The position numbers and the translations under genes were made by a program. A stretch of 7,129 nucleotides of DNA from an uncultured Bacillota bacterium (GTDB taxonomy: Bacteria > Bacillota_I > Bacilli_A > Erysipelotrichales > Erysipelotrichaceae). Shown here piece after piece: positions 1 through 6,864 of this stretch (within the stretch, counting starts at the first letter, position 1; each line of letters begins with the position of its first letter). Where the stretch lies: NCBI GenBank assembly GCA_946619805.1, contig CAMOMM010000049.1:1-7129 (forward strand), read 5' to 3'. The notes beneath the pieces were generated by a model, which ran no database searches, had not been told where the DNA came from, and saw only the letters and a list, made by a program, of their open reading frames with translations.

Positions 1-1501
1 CCAGCTGCTTTTTCACAACGTCCTTCTGCAGCAGCTCTTCAGCATCCTGTAAGGACAGATTGGTTCTGTTGATCTCCTTGTGTCCGCCAACCCCGGCTCT
101 TCTCATCGCTTCATAGTCATTCTTGCCGGCAAACAGATCGAGATACCAGATCTGAGGCTTTCCCGGCATAAACAGCTGTATTGCTCTGGCCATTAACATG
201 CGTCGGTCGGATTCACCTAAGGCGCTGTAATAAGTTGCATTGACCTGATAGTAAACGTTTTTGGCACCATGGAGGTCCTTGACATAACCACCACGGCCTA
301 CCACGATATCGATCATGTTCTGGATGTCCTCTTCCGGTAACAGACCCTTGAGGTCCAGCAGAGGAATACCGTCATGGCATCCCAGCATGTTGACGGTGCG
401 GATGTTCTTTTCAGTGATCTCATCGATCCATTTCTTCAGATAGGTTCCGTTCTTTCTGATGAAGGCATCAATTAACAGACCAGGCAGGAAGAAGTCATAG
501 ACCATGTAGCCTTTCTGTGCCAGCAGTTCATAGATCTTTTCCCCATAGCTGGCATGAATCTCAGGCAATAAGGTCAGCCCGTATTCACTGGCAATGTCAT
601 CGACTTTCTGCAGTAAGTCCCAGGTGCCCGGGTCATTAAGGAAATTCCTTAATCCAGGTTCCTTAGGTGCATAGGCAAAGGCATCCAGTCTGACAATGGC
701 AACCCCATAGTCTGACAGTTTCTTCAGCACGCTGCGGTAGTAATCCCAGACCAGAGGTGACTTGATGTTGAGGTCCATCTGACCCAGATAGCTGCGGTTT
801 GCCTGCAGGTATTCAAGTATCCGTGCTCTGTACTTTTCCCAACACCCGAAGTCAATTTCTTCAATAGCTGTCTTGTTTTTTAGTGCTTCATTGACAGTAG
901 CTGATATTTCTGCAGCAGTCTGATACTGCAGATTGAGTTGCTTAACCAGATCAAGTGGGTTGACTGGATTGTATATGACTTCCTGATAGAAGGTGTTCCA
1001 GTAAGGTACATCTGTTCCATCCGGGAATCTTACCATTAAGATCGGTAAACCGGCCTTGCGGAAGAACATGTCCTTAATGTATTTTTCATCAGGCTGAATG
1101 TAACCTTTGTCAGTCATTTCCCCGCAGCCTGCCCAGAAGCTGTTCCAGTTGATGAAGAAATCACGGTAAGGTGATTTTTCCCCATTGCGGATGATGTCCT
1201 GGAACTGAGGGGACAATACGGAGATGTGATTGAGGATGAAGTCCATCTTCAGGTCAATGTTGAGATCATGCAGATCTTCAATGTCCTTCGGACTGGCCAG
1301 GGTCTCACTTAAGTCATAGCTGATTAATGAGAAGCCGCGGTCCAGATCGGTATTGAAGACACTTGGCAGAATGTAGAATGATCTGAAAGTGTCTTTGAAC
1401 TCTTCTTTTTTAAGCAGGGAAACGATGTCAGACAGCCTGCCCCCGACACTGTCAGGGTAGGCGTTTAGCAGGGTACCGATGCCCATTTTCTTGGTTTCCA
1501 T
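1..1501 (-). CDS. GH13 subfamily 18 sucrose-phosphorylase-like glycoside phosphorylase, C-terminus cut by window edge
   Basis: This partial gene gives 500 complete codons with no stop before the left edge. The start is ATG at 1501, five nt after a strong AAGGAGG site. GH13_18 enzymes retain configuration and phosphorolyse alpha-glucosides to alpha-glucose 1-phosphate; known substrates include sucrose, sucrose 6'-phosphate, glucosylglycerol and glucosylglycerate. Visible family motifs are DRGFSLISYDL near the N-terminus, MDFILNHIS, VRLDAFAYA with the presumed nucleophile Asp273, LLPEIH with the acid/base Glu314, and GCHDGIPLLDL with the transition-state Asp377, followed later by NATYYSALG and FAGKND. 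No signal peptide is seen, so it is probably cytoplasmic. Two things are odd. About 75 residues separate YWNTF (Trp168) from the MDLN motif (Asp243), where streptococcal GtfA has about ten. The acceptor-loop motif GCHDGIPLLDL also differs from the THDGIGVVDV of true sucrose phosphorylases. The family is near certain; sucrose as substrate is not. Confidence 0.93.
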   Translation of the reverse strand, partial: METKKMGIGTLLNAYPDSVGGRLSDIVSLLKKEEFKDTFRSFYILPSVFNTDLDRGFSLISYDLSETLASPKDIEDLHDLNIDLKMDFILNHISVLSPQFQDIIRNGEKSPYRDFFINWNSFWAGCGEMTDKGYIQPDEKYIKDMFFRKAGLPILMVRFPDGTDVPYWNTFYQEVIYNPVNPLDLVKQLNLQYQTAAEISATVNEALKNKTAIEEIDFGCWEKYRARILEYLQANRSYLGQMDLNIKSPLVWDYYRSVLKKLSDYGVAIVRLDAFAYAPKEPGLRNFLNDPGTWDLLQKVDDIASEYGLTLLPEIHASYGEKIYELLAQKGYMVYDFFLPGLLIDAFIRKNGTYLKKWIDEITEKNIRTVNMLGCHDGIPLLDLKGLLPEEDIQNMIDIVVGRGGYVKDLHGAKNVYYQVNATYYSALGESDRRMLMARAIQLFMPGKPQIWYLDLFAGKNDYEAMRRAGVGGHKEINRTNLSLQDAEELLQKDVVKKQL

Positions 1502-1506
1502 ACAAA

Positions 1507-1513
1507 CCTCCTT
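1507..1513 (-). promoter_or_regulatory. Ribosome binding site of the GH13_18 gene
   Basis: AAGGAGG overlaps the TAA stop of the upstream kinase gene (TAAGGAGG) and lies five nt before the ATG at 1501. It fixes that start over the second Met five codons later. The overlap with the stop codon suggests that translation of the last gene is coupled to the kinase. Confidence 0.8.
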
Positions 1514-2438
1514 AAAAGTCGGCAGGATCGAGGAATTCTCCGGCTTTTGAAATTATTATCTTAGCGTATCTGGCTCTGTCATCCAGCTCCCGCTGTTCGA
1601 TTTCCAGAACCATGGTCGTAAAGGCTGAATCAGTCTTGCCGTCACGGGCTCTTAAGCGGCGGTGTTCCCTGGTTTCTTCCGGTGTGGAATTAAGCAGGAC
1701 GGGGATGTCAATGCCTTTGAGATTGCCGTTGCCGCCATGAGTCCATTCGATGATCAGTACATTGATCTTTCTGAAATCGATCAGGTCATACCAGCGGGCA
1801 TCTTCAGTTCTTCCCATTCTCTTCATGAAGATGTCCTCGGCACCTGATTTGAAAGCGTTGATGATCCAGTTGACCTGGTCATAGTCCTGTTCCTTATAGG
1901 TGCCCAGGTATTCTGCCAGGGCTTTGCGGCCGTATTGCTGGTAGAAGGTGAGCCAAGGATACGTTTCGGTCTTTTTAGGATCAGCGTCAGTCTCATTGGC
2001 CCAGAGGTGATCAAGAACCTTCTGATTGTCAGGGGTATAGGCTCCCTGTTTCAGTAAGCCCTTAAGTCCTTCGGAACGGAAGACAGACAGTCTTTCCGCA
2101 TCATTGTATAAAGGTATTCTTCTTGGATAGTTGTCACCTGACATTACATAGGCGCCAATGCCGCAGGACTGCAGGTAATATGTCAGTAATGAAGCGATCT
2201 CGCTTTTGCCGACACCCGAGCCTCCGAAAACGGAAACCACGATCTTGTCACTGTCAAGTTTGACCATTTCCTCAATCAGTTTCGGGAATATCTTTGAAGC
2301 CTTGTCAATGTGAGTTTCATTGATGGCGATCTTGTCACCCGGCATATCGCCATGCGGCATGTCATCTGAAAGGACAGGGGCTTTCCAGCCTTCAATCTCC
2401 TTACAGATTTTCAGCAGTTTTTCCTTAAACATAATCAT
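1512..2438 (-). CDS. P-loop small-molecule kinase of the uridine kinase/phosphoribulokinase-like type
   Basis: This 308-residue protein has a Walker A loop GGSGVGKS (residues 72-79) in the context VVSVFGGSGVGKS. A strand-plus-acidic motif SGDNYPRR (100-107) resembles the substrate-binding DNFY region of uridine kinases. A Walker B-like strand VLIIEWTHG (228-236) follows, then an arginine-rich lid (EHRRLRARDG, from 258). This order matches NTP-dependent kinases of the uridine kinase/PRK/D-glycerate kinase superfamily. Residues 1-65 before the P-loop are an extra N-terminal segment, and a long helical stretch (about 135-215) separates the two nucleotide motifs. The start overlaps the CE2 gene by four nt (ATGA); Met3 at 2432 is an alternative start, because the upstream GGGGGA is not a canonical site. 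Its place next to a phosphorylase suggests that it phosphorylates a sugar or aglycone from the same pathway, but the substrate is unknown. A mis-annotation as adenylylsulfate kinase or zeta toxin would be easy. Confidence 0.8.
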   Translation of the reverse strand: MIMFKEKLLKICKEIEGWKAPVLSDDMPHGDMPGDKIAINETHIDKASKIFPKLIEEMVKLDSDKIVVSVFGGSGVGKSEIASLLTYYLQSCGIGAYVMSGDNYPRRIPLYNDAERLSVFRSEGLKGLLKQGAYTPDNQKVLDHLWANETDADPKKTETYPWLTFYQQYGRKALAEYLGTYKEQDYDQVNWIINAFKSGAEDIFMKRMGRTEDARWYDLIDFRKINVLIIEWTHGGNGNLKGIDIPVLLNSTPEETREHRRLRARDGKTDSAFTTMVLEIEQRELDDRARYAKIIISKAGEFLDPADF

Positions 2439-3523
2439 TCCCCCGTAAACTTGCGGATATAATTAGCCAGTTCCTTACCCATGCGGACATGAGTCTTGGC
2501 ACTTGGATGGCCGGCTGCTCCGATTCCTTCCATCATGATGTTGAGAGGAATGTATTCGAAGCAGAACAGCTTTTCATCACCGGTTTCCTCTTTCAGTTCG
2601 GCAACTACTTCCTTAATGTGGTGATACAGATAGGTGTCAATTGAACCAAGTGAGCAGATGATCACGGTATCAGGACCGTTGCATCTTCTGACCTGCTTCA
2701 CGAATTCCTTATATCTGGCATGGAACCATTTTTCCATCGGTTCGATGTCATTGAAGTCACGGTAGAACTTGATAGGGTTATTATCGTTGGTTCCCAGGTT
2801 GAGAACGACGATGTCGTTATGATGAGCCTCAAAGTCCCATTTTTCAAGTGGTCTGCCGTATTTGGTGGCATACAGCTCATCGGTATATTCATAGATGTCT
2901 TCCATGGCATGCATAGGAATGAACGGATGTTCCGGTCTGGCAGCATTAATGCCTGATTCACAGATCATTGAGTATTCATAACCCAGTTCCCTGGCAGCTA
3001 AGGCACCGTAGGTGATCCAGCCGTTTTCCTCACTGGTCTTGAACATGAAGGCATTATCCGGTGCTTCGATACCGAAACCGCAGGTGATGGAATCACCGAC
3101 CAGTTCGATGGTCTTCTTACTGTCTTCGTATTTATGGAATTCACCGTCAGTGGCAACTTCCAGAATGCCCAGCTTGCCTCTGGCGTTTTCCGATAGTTTT
3201 AATACTCTGACATTAACAGTGGCTTCTTCTTCGCTTTCCCACATGGTCAGCCATTCAGGTTCTGTATTGCGGCATTCATGACGGTTGATAAGCTCACCGT
3301 TTACCTCAGCACCTGCACACGGCCAGTCAGGAGGCGGAGTAGGGCCGCCCGGGAATCCGGCGATCTGGTCGCTGTCAGCGATCACCTTGATCTTAAGATA
3401 TTTTCCGGTAACGCCTACCGTAAATCCTGAACAGGTCCAGTTGGCATACAGGGCCTGTTTTTCTTCGTCATAGACTGTACGGCCGTGAATCTTGACTAAC
3501 GGCAGCAGTTCCTTGATCTTCAT
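2435..3523 (-). CDS. CE2-type SGNH/GDSL carbohydrate esterase with N-terminal jelly-roll domain
   Basis: This 362-residue protein has the two-domain layout of carbohydrate esterase family 2. Residues 1 to about 135 form a beta-rich jelly-roll-like domain, and an SGNH hydrolase domain runs from about 138 to the end. SGNH blocks are ELVGDSITCGFG with nucleophile Ser145, CESGINA with Gly191, LNLGTNDNN with Asn246, and GAAGHPSAKTH with His339. The usual acid three residues before the His is Ala336, which fits the Ser-His dyad described for CE2 enzymes. CE2 members remove acetyl groups from sugar hydroxyls of xylo-, manno- or gluco-oligosaccharides. There is no signal peptide, so it should act on imported substrates inside the cell. 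The start ATG overlaps the Nif3-like stop by one nt (TGATG) and has a full AAAGGAGG site nine nt upstream. The family call is strong; the exact ester is unknown. Confidence 0.88.
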   Translation of the reverse strand: MKIKELLPLVKIHGRTVYDEEKQALYANWTCSGFTVGVTGKYLKIKVIADSDQIAGFPGGPTPPPDWPCAGAEVNGELINRHECRNTEPEWLTMWESEEEATVNVRVLKLSENARGKLGILEVATDGEFHKYEDSKKTIELVGDSITCGFGIEAPDNAFMFKTSEENGWITYGALAARELGYEYSMICESGINAARPEHPFIPMHAMEDIYEYTDELYATKYGRPLEKWDFEAHHNDIVVLNLGTNDNNPIKFYRDFNDIEPMEKWFHARYKEFVKQVRRCNGPDTVIICSLGSIDTYLYHHIKEVVAELKEETGDEKLFCFEYIPLNIMMEGIGAAGHPSAKTHVRMGKELANYIRKFTGE

Positions 3524-4389
3524 CAGTCTTTTCCTCCTTTGACAATAAAGTCATACATGTCTTTGCTCGGTACATAGGTTACCGCCAGATCCTTGTCTAC
3601 CAGTTCTGAAAGCCAGTCCTTCATGTACTTCATGCCCAGTTCTTCCCAGTTGAAGTGTCCCAGGTTGATCACGGCCTTGGTTTTTCCCAATTCGATGGCA
3701 TCTCTGACATAGGACAGCACGGTCCAGTCAATCACTTCACCCGGAATGATGACATCAGCCTGCTTTTCCAGAACATTGATGATACTGACACCGTATTCAC
3801 CGCTGGTACCGTCCTTTTTGTGATAATCCATCGGATAGAGGTGCCCAACCAGGGCAGCGCTGGAAACAATGGCATCAGGATCACCGATGATCCTGGTTCC
3901 GTTAAGCCCGATGGAATCAATCAGATGGTTGCACAGATCTCTCAGGGTGCATGGTTCAAAGTGAATGATCCAGTGGGCAAACAGCCCGGTATCCATATCG
4001 ACTTCAGCCTTGTCTTCCCAGCCAAGGTACTTTAATACACCTGTGAAGATACTGTCAGGTCTGTTGGCATGCATGTGGTCGTGGTCGCGCCATACAACGA
4101 TGCCATGATCATCCAGCAGCTTTCTTTTTTCCTCGTAAACGGAGTTTTCAAACGGTTCATACCAGCCTGCTTCATCAGCTGAAGTATAAAAGGTCGGCTC
4201 ATGAACAACGATCAGATTGGCACCCAGTTCAATGGCCTTTCTGATAACGTGGATATTAGGCGTTAATGCCGTTACGACACCGGTACATTCAACTTCCGGG
4301 TCACCGCACTTGTAGTCGTCGCAGCCTTTGTATCCCGGAAGGTTGGGATGGTAGGCCAGAATTCTTTCTACAACTTCTCTGATTTTCAT
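3523..4389 (-). CDS. Nif3-like dinuclear metal centre protein (YbgI/YqfO-type)
   Basis: This 288-residue protein has the two conserved ends of the Nif3/DUF34 family. The N-terminal half carries GANLIVVHEPTFY (residues 56-68) and a His/Asp-rich WRDHDHMHANRPDS (100-113). The C-terminal half carries INLGHFNWEELGMKYMKDWL (241-260). In E. coli YbgI the metal ligands are two adjacent His, an Asp, and a late His and Glu four residues apart. Here His63, Asp102 or Asp104, His245 and Glu249 fit, but the second of the paired His is Glu64. Family members have been linked to GTP cyclohydrolase I type 2 and to other hydrolase activities, but no general function is agreed. The gene begins directly after the TAA of the SASA gene with no gap, behind GAGGTGG. 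Its position between two esterases suggests a metal-dependent hydrolase of the pathway rather than a housekeeping copy. Confidence 0.87.
   Translation of the reverse strand: MKIREVVERILAYHPNLPGYKGCDDYKCGDPEVECTGVVTALTPNIHVIRKAIELGANLIVVHEPTFYTSADEAGWYEPFENSVYEEKRKLLDDHGIVVWRDHDHMHANRPDSIFTGVLKYLGWEDKAEVDMDTGLFAHWIIHFEPCTLRDLCNHLIDSIGLNGTRIIGDPDAIVSSAALVGHLYPMDYHKKDGTSGEYGVSIINVLEKQADVIIPGEVIDWTVLSYVRDAIELGKTKAVINLGHFNWEELGMKYMKDWLSELVDKDLAVTYVPSKDMYDFIVKGGKD
3533..3540 (-). promoter_or_regulatory. Ribosome binding site of the CE2 esterase gene
   Basis: AAAGGAGG, the full eight-base complement of the 16S rRNA tail, lies inside the last codons of the Nif3-like gene (encoding Lys-Gly-Gly) and nine nt before the ATG at 3523. 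It supports the overlapping TGATG junction as a true start. Confidence 0.8.
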
Positions 4390-5922
4390 TTATTCCACCT
4401 CACATGTAAACCCATAGACAGGGTTGTTTTCCGAATTGAACAGAATGGCCACGGCATAGTTGGCTTCACAGTATTCAATTTTGACTTTCTTATTTTCAAA
4501 CTGACCGGTGATGATCAGTTTATCATTACTTATTTCAGCATCATATTCCACCGGTTCATCATCCACCATTACCTTAAGAGCACTGCGCAGACAGCCTCTT
4601 ACTTTCAGACCGTCACCCCGGTTGATAAAGGAAAGAGTAATGGTATTGTTCTTCTTATCCGCACCTGCCAGTTCAGGACAGTCGGCAATCAGCGAATCAT
4701 CGCCATAGACATGCTTCATGACAATGCGTCCCAGTCTTTCACCGACGATCTTCTTGTGGCGCGGGTGAATGTTGTATTCCTCACCGGCATCCAGAATGCA
4801 GACATCATACATGTCTTCTGTCTCCTGGGCGGCTTTGTGCTGTTTGTGTCTGAGAACATCATATTTTTTAGCACCGGTAACACCGATTCCTCTGAATGGT
4901 GCCAGTTCGATCTGGAAGAACGGGAATGTCCAGCCCCACAGCTTACGCCAGCAGGCCACCATGGTCTTCATGCTTTCATCATAGAAATCGACCCATTCTC
5001 TGGCATCATCGTCTTCACCCTGATACCATACTGCTCCCTTGATGGCATACGGTGCCGTCTTTTTCAGCATCTGTTCATATAATCCGGCCGGTCTGACTAT
5101 TGAACGGGGACCTGGATTATATGGGGCAAAATCCACCGGCGGCAGTTTGGAAGGGTCAAAGTTCTTGAAGAACTCACTCATATCCTCTCCCATCATGAAG
5201 CGGTCATTGAACCGCTGCTGCTGCGGGGAGATCGGAGCCGGCTTTTTATCGGAAGCTGCCATGTACTTTGGCCAGTCTGTTGAATCGCAGGCATCCTGAT
5301 GCCATTTCAATACCGGTTCCAGAGCCGGGTTGGCTTTGATGTCTTCCATGGCAGTCCAGGCTGTTACCGGAGTACCGCCCCAGTTGCAGGATATTATGCC
5401 GACCGGGACGTTCAGTTTCTTTCTCAATATCATGCCCATGTAGGCAGCTACCGCTGAGAAACTGATGCGGTTATCATAGGTGTTCCATTTGCGCCAGAAT
5501 CCCTGAGCAGGACGGCTGTCCAGTTCCAAATAGCCCAGATAGGCACTCTGCGGGGTAGTGTAGCAGCGCAGATATTCATCATCAGGCAGTTGTCTGGTTT
5601 CAGGCAGGTCATAGTCGTATTTCATCAGAAATTCCATGTTGGACTGACCGGTTGCCAGCCATACTTCACCGATGGCTACGTCTCTGAAGGTTATGGATTC
5701 TTCCGTCAGCAGGGAAGATATTGTCATGTAAGTCTTAAAACAGGCTTTCTGAGGTTTAAGGGTAACCGTCCATTCGCCGTTGATTACCGGGGCTGATGCC
5801 TTTTCACCGTTGAATTCAACTGTGACGGTATCATTTTCGGCACTGGTTCCCCATATTTTCAATTCGCTGTCCCTCTGCAGGATCATGTGTTCCCCAAAGA
5901 GGGCAGCAGGCTGCAGTTTCAT
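4390..5922 (-). CDS. Sialate O-acetylesterase-type (SASA family) SGNH esterase
   Basis: This 510-residue protein is typical in length and order for SASA esterases. An N-terminal beta domain (about 1-80, opening LFGEHMILQRDSELKIWG) precedes WLATGQSNMEF with nucleophile Ser94. ISCNWGGTPVTAW (178-190) and AVWYQGEDDD (297-306) follow, then NIHPRHKKIVGERLGR with the catalytic His386. A C-terminal beta domain (about 405-510) completes it. In many relatives the residue two before the His is Asp; here it is Asn384. SASA enzymes deacetylate sialic acids, but many bacterial members act on acetylated xylan, pectin or other sugars. No sialic-acid genes (nanA, nanE, nanK) are in the window, so the sialate name should not be taken literally. 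There is no signal peptide. The ATG at 5922 follows AGGAGT (5931-5936), which overlaps the stop codon of the preceding hydrolase gene, 12 nt away. Confidence 0.9.
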   Translation of the reverse strand: MKLQPAALFGEHMILQRDSELKIWGTSAENDTVTVEFNGEKASAPVINGEWTVTLKPQKACFKTYMTISSLLTEESITFRDVAIGEVWLATGQSNMEFLMKYDYDLPETRQLPDDEYLRCYTTPQSAYLGYLELDSRPAQGFWRKWNTYDNRISFSAVAAYMGMILRKKLNVPVGIISCNWGGTPVTAWTAMEDIKANPALEPVLKWHQDACDSTDWPKYMAASDKKPAPISPQQQRFNDRFMMGEDMSEFFKNFDPSKLPPVDFAPYNPGPRSIVRPAGLYEQMLKKTAPYAIKGAVWYQGEDDDAREWVDFYDESMKTMVACWRKLWGWTFPFFQIELAPFRGIGVTGAKKYDVLRHKQHKAAQETEDMYDVCILDAGEEYNIHPRHKKIVGERLGRIVMKHVYGDDSLIADCPELAGADKKNNTITLSFINRGDGLKVRGCLRSALKVMVDDEPVEYDAEISNDKLIITGQFENKKVKIEYCEANYAVAILFNSENNPVYGFTCEVE

Positions 5923-5934
5923 GCTGATTCACTC

Positions 5935-6798
5935 CTATAAAATTCTGCCTTCGACGTCCTTGAAGAAACGGTCGCAATCGCGGGCAGTAAGCTCAGGCAT
6001 TTCATCGGCACCGCCATGACCCAGATGCTGATACATCAGATACTGGGCACCAGGGATGGCCTTGGCAACTTCCAGGGCAGCTTCCGGTGTGGCTAACGGA
6101 TCAAGACCGCCTTCCCAGATCAATACCGGGAACGGGATCTCATGCAGTCTTTCCAGTAATTCTTCCTGGCTCTGGGCATGACAGCCGGTCATATCGCCTA
6201 ACATAGGAAGCGCAAATTCTTCTTTTTTACGGTGCATCAGGATATCCAGGTGTTCCTCAAAGTTAGCCTGTCTTCTGGCCAGTCTTTCCGGATTCTGAGT
6301 AGGCCACAATTCGATCCAGGCTGTCTTTCTTAACTGTTCCTCATTGCCGACAAACTCTTCGGCATGATCTCTCATCTTGGCCAATGGAGCAGGGAGGTCT
6401 CTCTGCTCGTGGTACTGGGTAATGCCATCGCAGCAGACATAGGCTCTGATCAGCTCAGGTCTGTGGAAGGCGATGTACCAGGAAGCCCAGTTGCCATGGC
6501 TTATGCCGGTATAGTAGAAACTAGGTATGTTCATGGCTTCAGCGAAGGCGATGAGATCCTCACCCCAGACGGTGGCATAGTCGCGTAACTGCTGGTCATA
6601 TATGTGGTCAGATTCGCCATAGCCTCTCATGTAAACCAGGAAGCAGTGATAGTCATAAGGCGGCTGTCCCAGTAAGGCCATGTGGGAATCCTTGAAGAAG
6701 AAGTTCTGAGTTGATAAAAGATACTTGTCACCTGTACCGTATTCGCGGTAGGCAAGAGTGACACCGTTGCTGAGTTTTACAGTCTTGATTTCATGCAT
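5935..6798 (-). CDS. Alpha/beta-fold serine hydrolase (probable esterase)
   Basis: This 287-residue protein is a single-domain alpha/beta hydrolase. VYMRGYGESD (55-64) is the characteristic oxyanion-side loop, GISHG (98-102) the nucleophile elbow with Ser100, WEGGLDPLATPE holds the acid Asp233, and LGHGG holds the base His261, so the triad is complete. A helical cap of about residues 125-215 lies between the elbow and the acid and should set substrate choice. No signal peptide or membrane segment is seen. The ATG at 6798 sits nine nt after AAGGAG (6808-6813). It is the first full-length gene of the cluster and the third distinct ester-hydrolase type in it. A role in removing acyl chains from the pathway substrate is inferred from context; a lactonase or C-C hydrolase role is possible. 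An in-frame five-codon ORF lies just upstream (6831-6814), so an ancestral longer N-terminus cannot be excluded. Confidence 0.88.
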   Translation of the reverse strand: MHEIKTVKLSNGVTLAYREYGTGDKYLLSTQNFFFKDSHMALLGQPPYDYHCFLVYMRGYGESDHIYDQQLRDYATVWGEDLIAFAEAMNIPSFYYTGISHGNWASWYIAFHRPELIRAYVCCDGITQYHEQRDLPAPLAKMRDHAEEFVGNEEQLRKTAWIELWPTQNPERLARRQANFEEHLDILMHRKKEEFALPMLGDMTGCHAQSQEELLERLHEIPFPVLIWEGGLDPLATPEAALEVAKAIPGAQYLMYQHLGHGGADEMPELTARDCDRFFKDVEGRIL

Positions 6799-6807
6799 GT
6801 CAAATTG

Positions 6808-6813
6808 CTCCTT
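6808..6813 (-). promoter_or_regulatory. Ribosome binding site of the alpha/beta hydrolase gene
   Basis: AAGGAG lies nine nt before the ATG at 6798. It directly follows the TAA of the five-codon upstream ORF (TAAAAGGAG), so a ribosome ending at that stop would cover this site. Confidence 0.7.
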
Positions 6814-6831
6814 TTAATCCATTTTCAGCAT
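6814..6831 (-). CDS. Possible five-codon leader ORF (MLKMD) upstream of the operon
   Basis: ATG CTG AAA ATG GAT TAA is preceded by a perfect AGGAGG (6839-6844) with a seven-nt spacer, the strongest translation start signal in the leader. It is in the same frame as the alpha/beta hydrolase, whose ATG lies 11 codons after this one. It could be a leader peptide that couples or gates translation, or the remnant of an older start now cut off by a stop. It could also be chance, because AGGAGG can occur without use. Peptide production is not shown by the sequence. Confidence 0.4.
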   Translation of the reverse strand: MLKMD

Positions 6832-6864
6832 AACTTAACCTCCTGCAGGAAAAGAATAAAAAAT

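Noticed and set aside
1512..2438. P-loop protein considered as a zeta-type toxin.
   Set aside because: No antitoxin-like partner is adjacent, and its position between two carbohydrate enzymes and its lid motif fit a metabolic kinase better.
4348..5082. 244-residue plus-strand open frame opposite the SASA gene.
   Set aside because: It is antisense to a gene with a complete catalytic motif set, lacks recognisable motifs, and its composition is that of a shadow frame.
4390..5922. Reading the cluster as a sialic acid utilisation operon because of the sialate O-acetylesterase family match.
   Set aside because: No nan genes, sialidase or sialic acid transporter are present, and the SASA family covers many sugar esterases.
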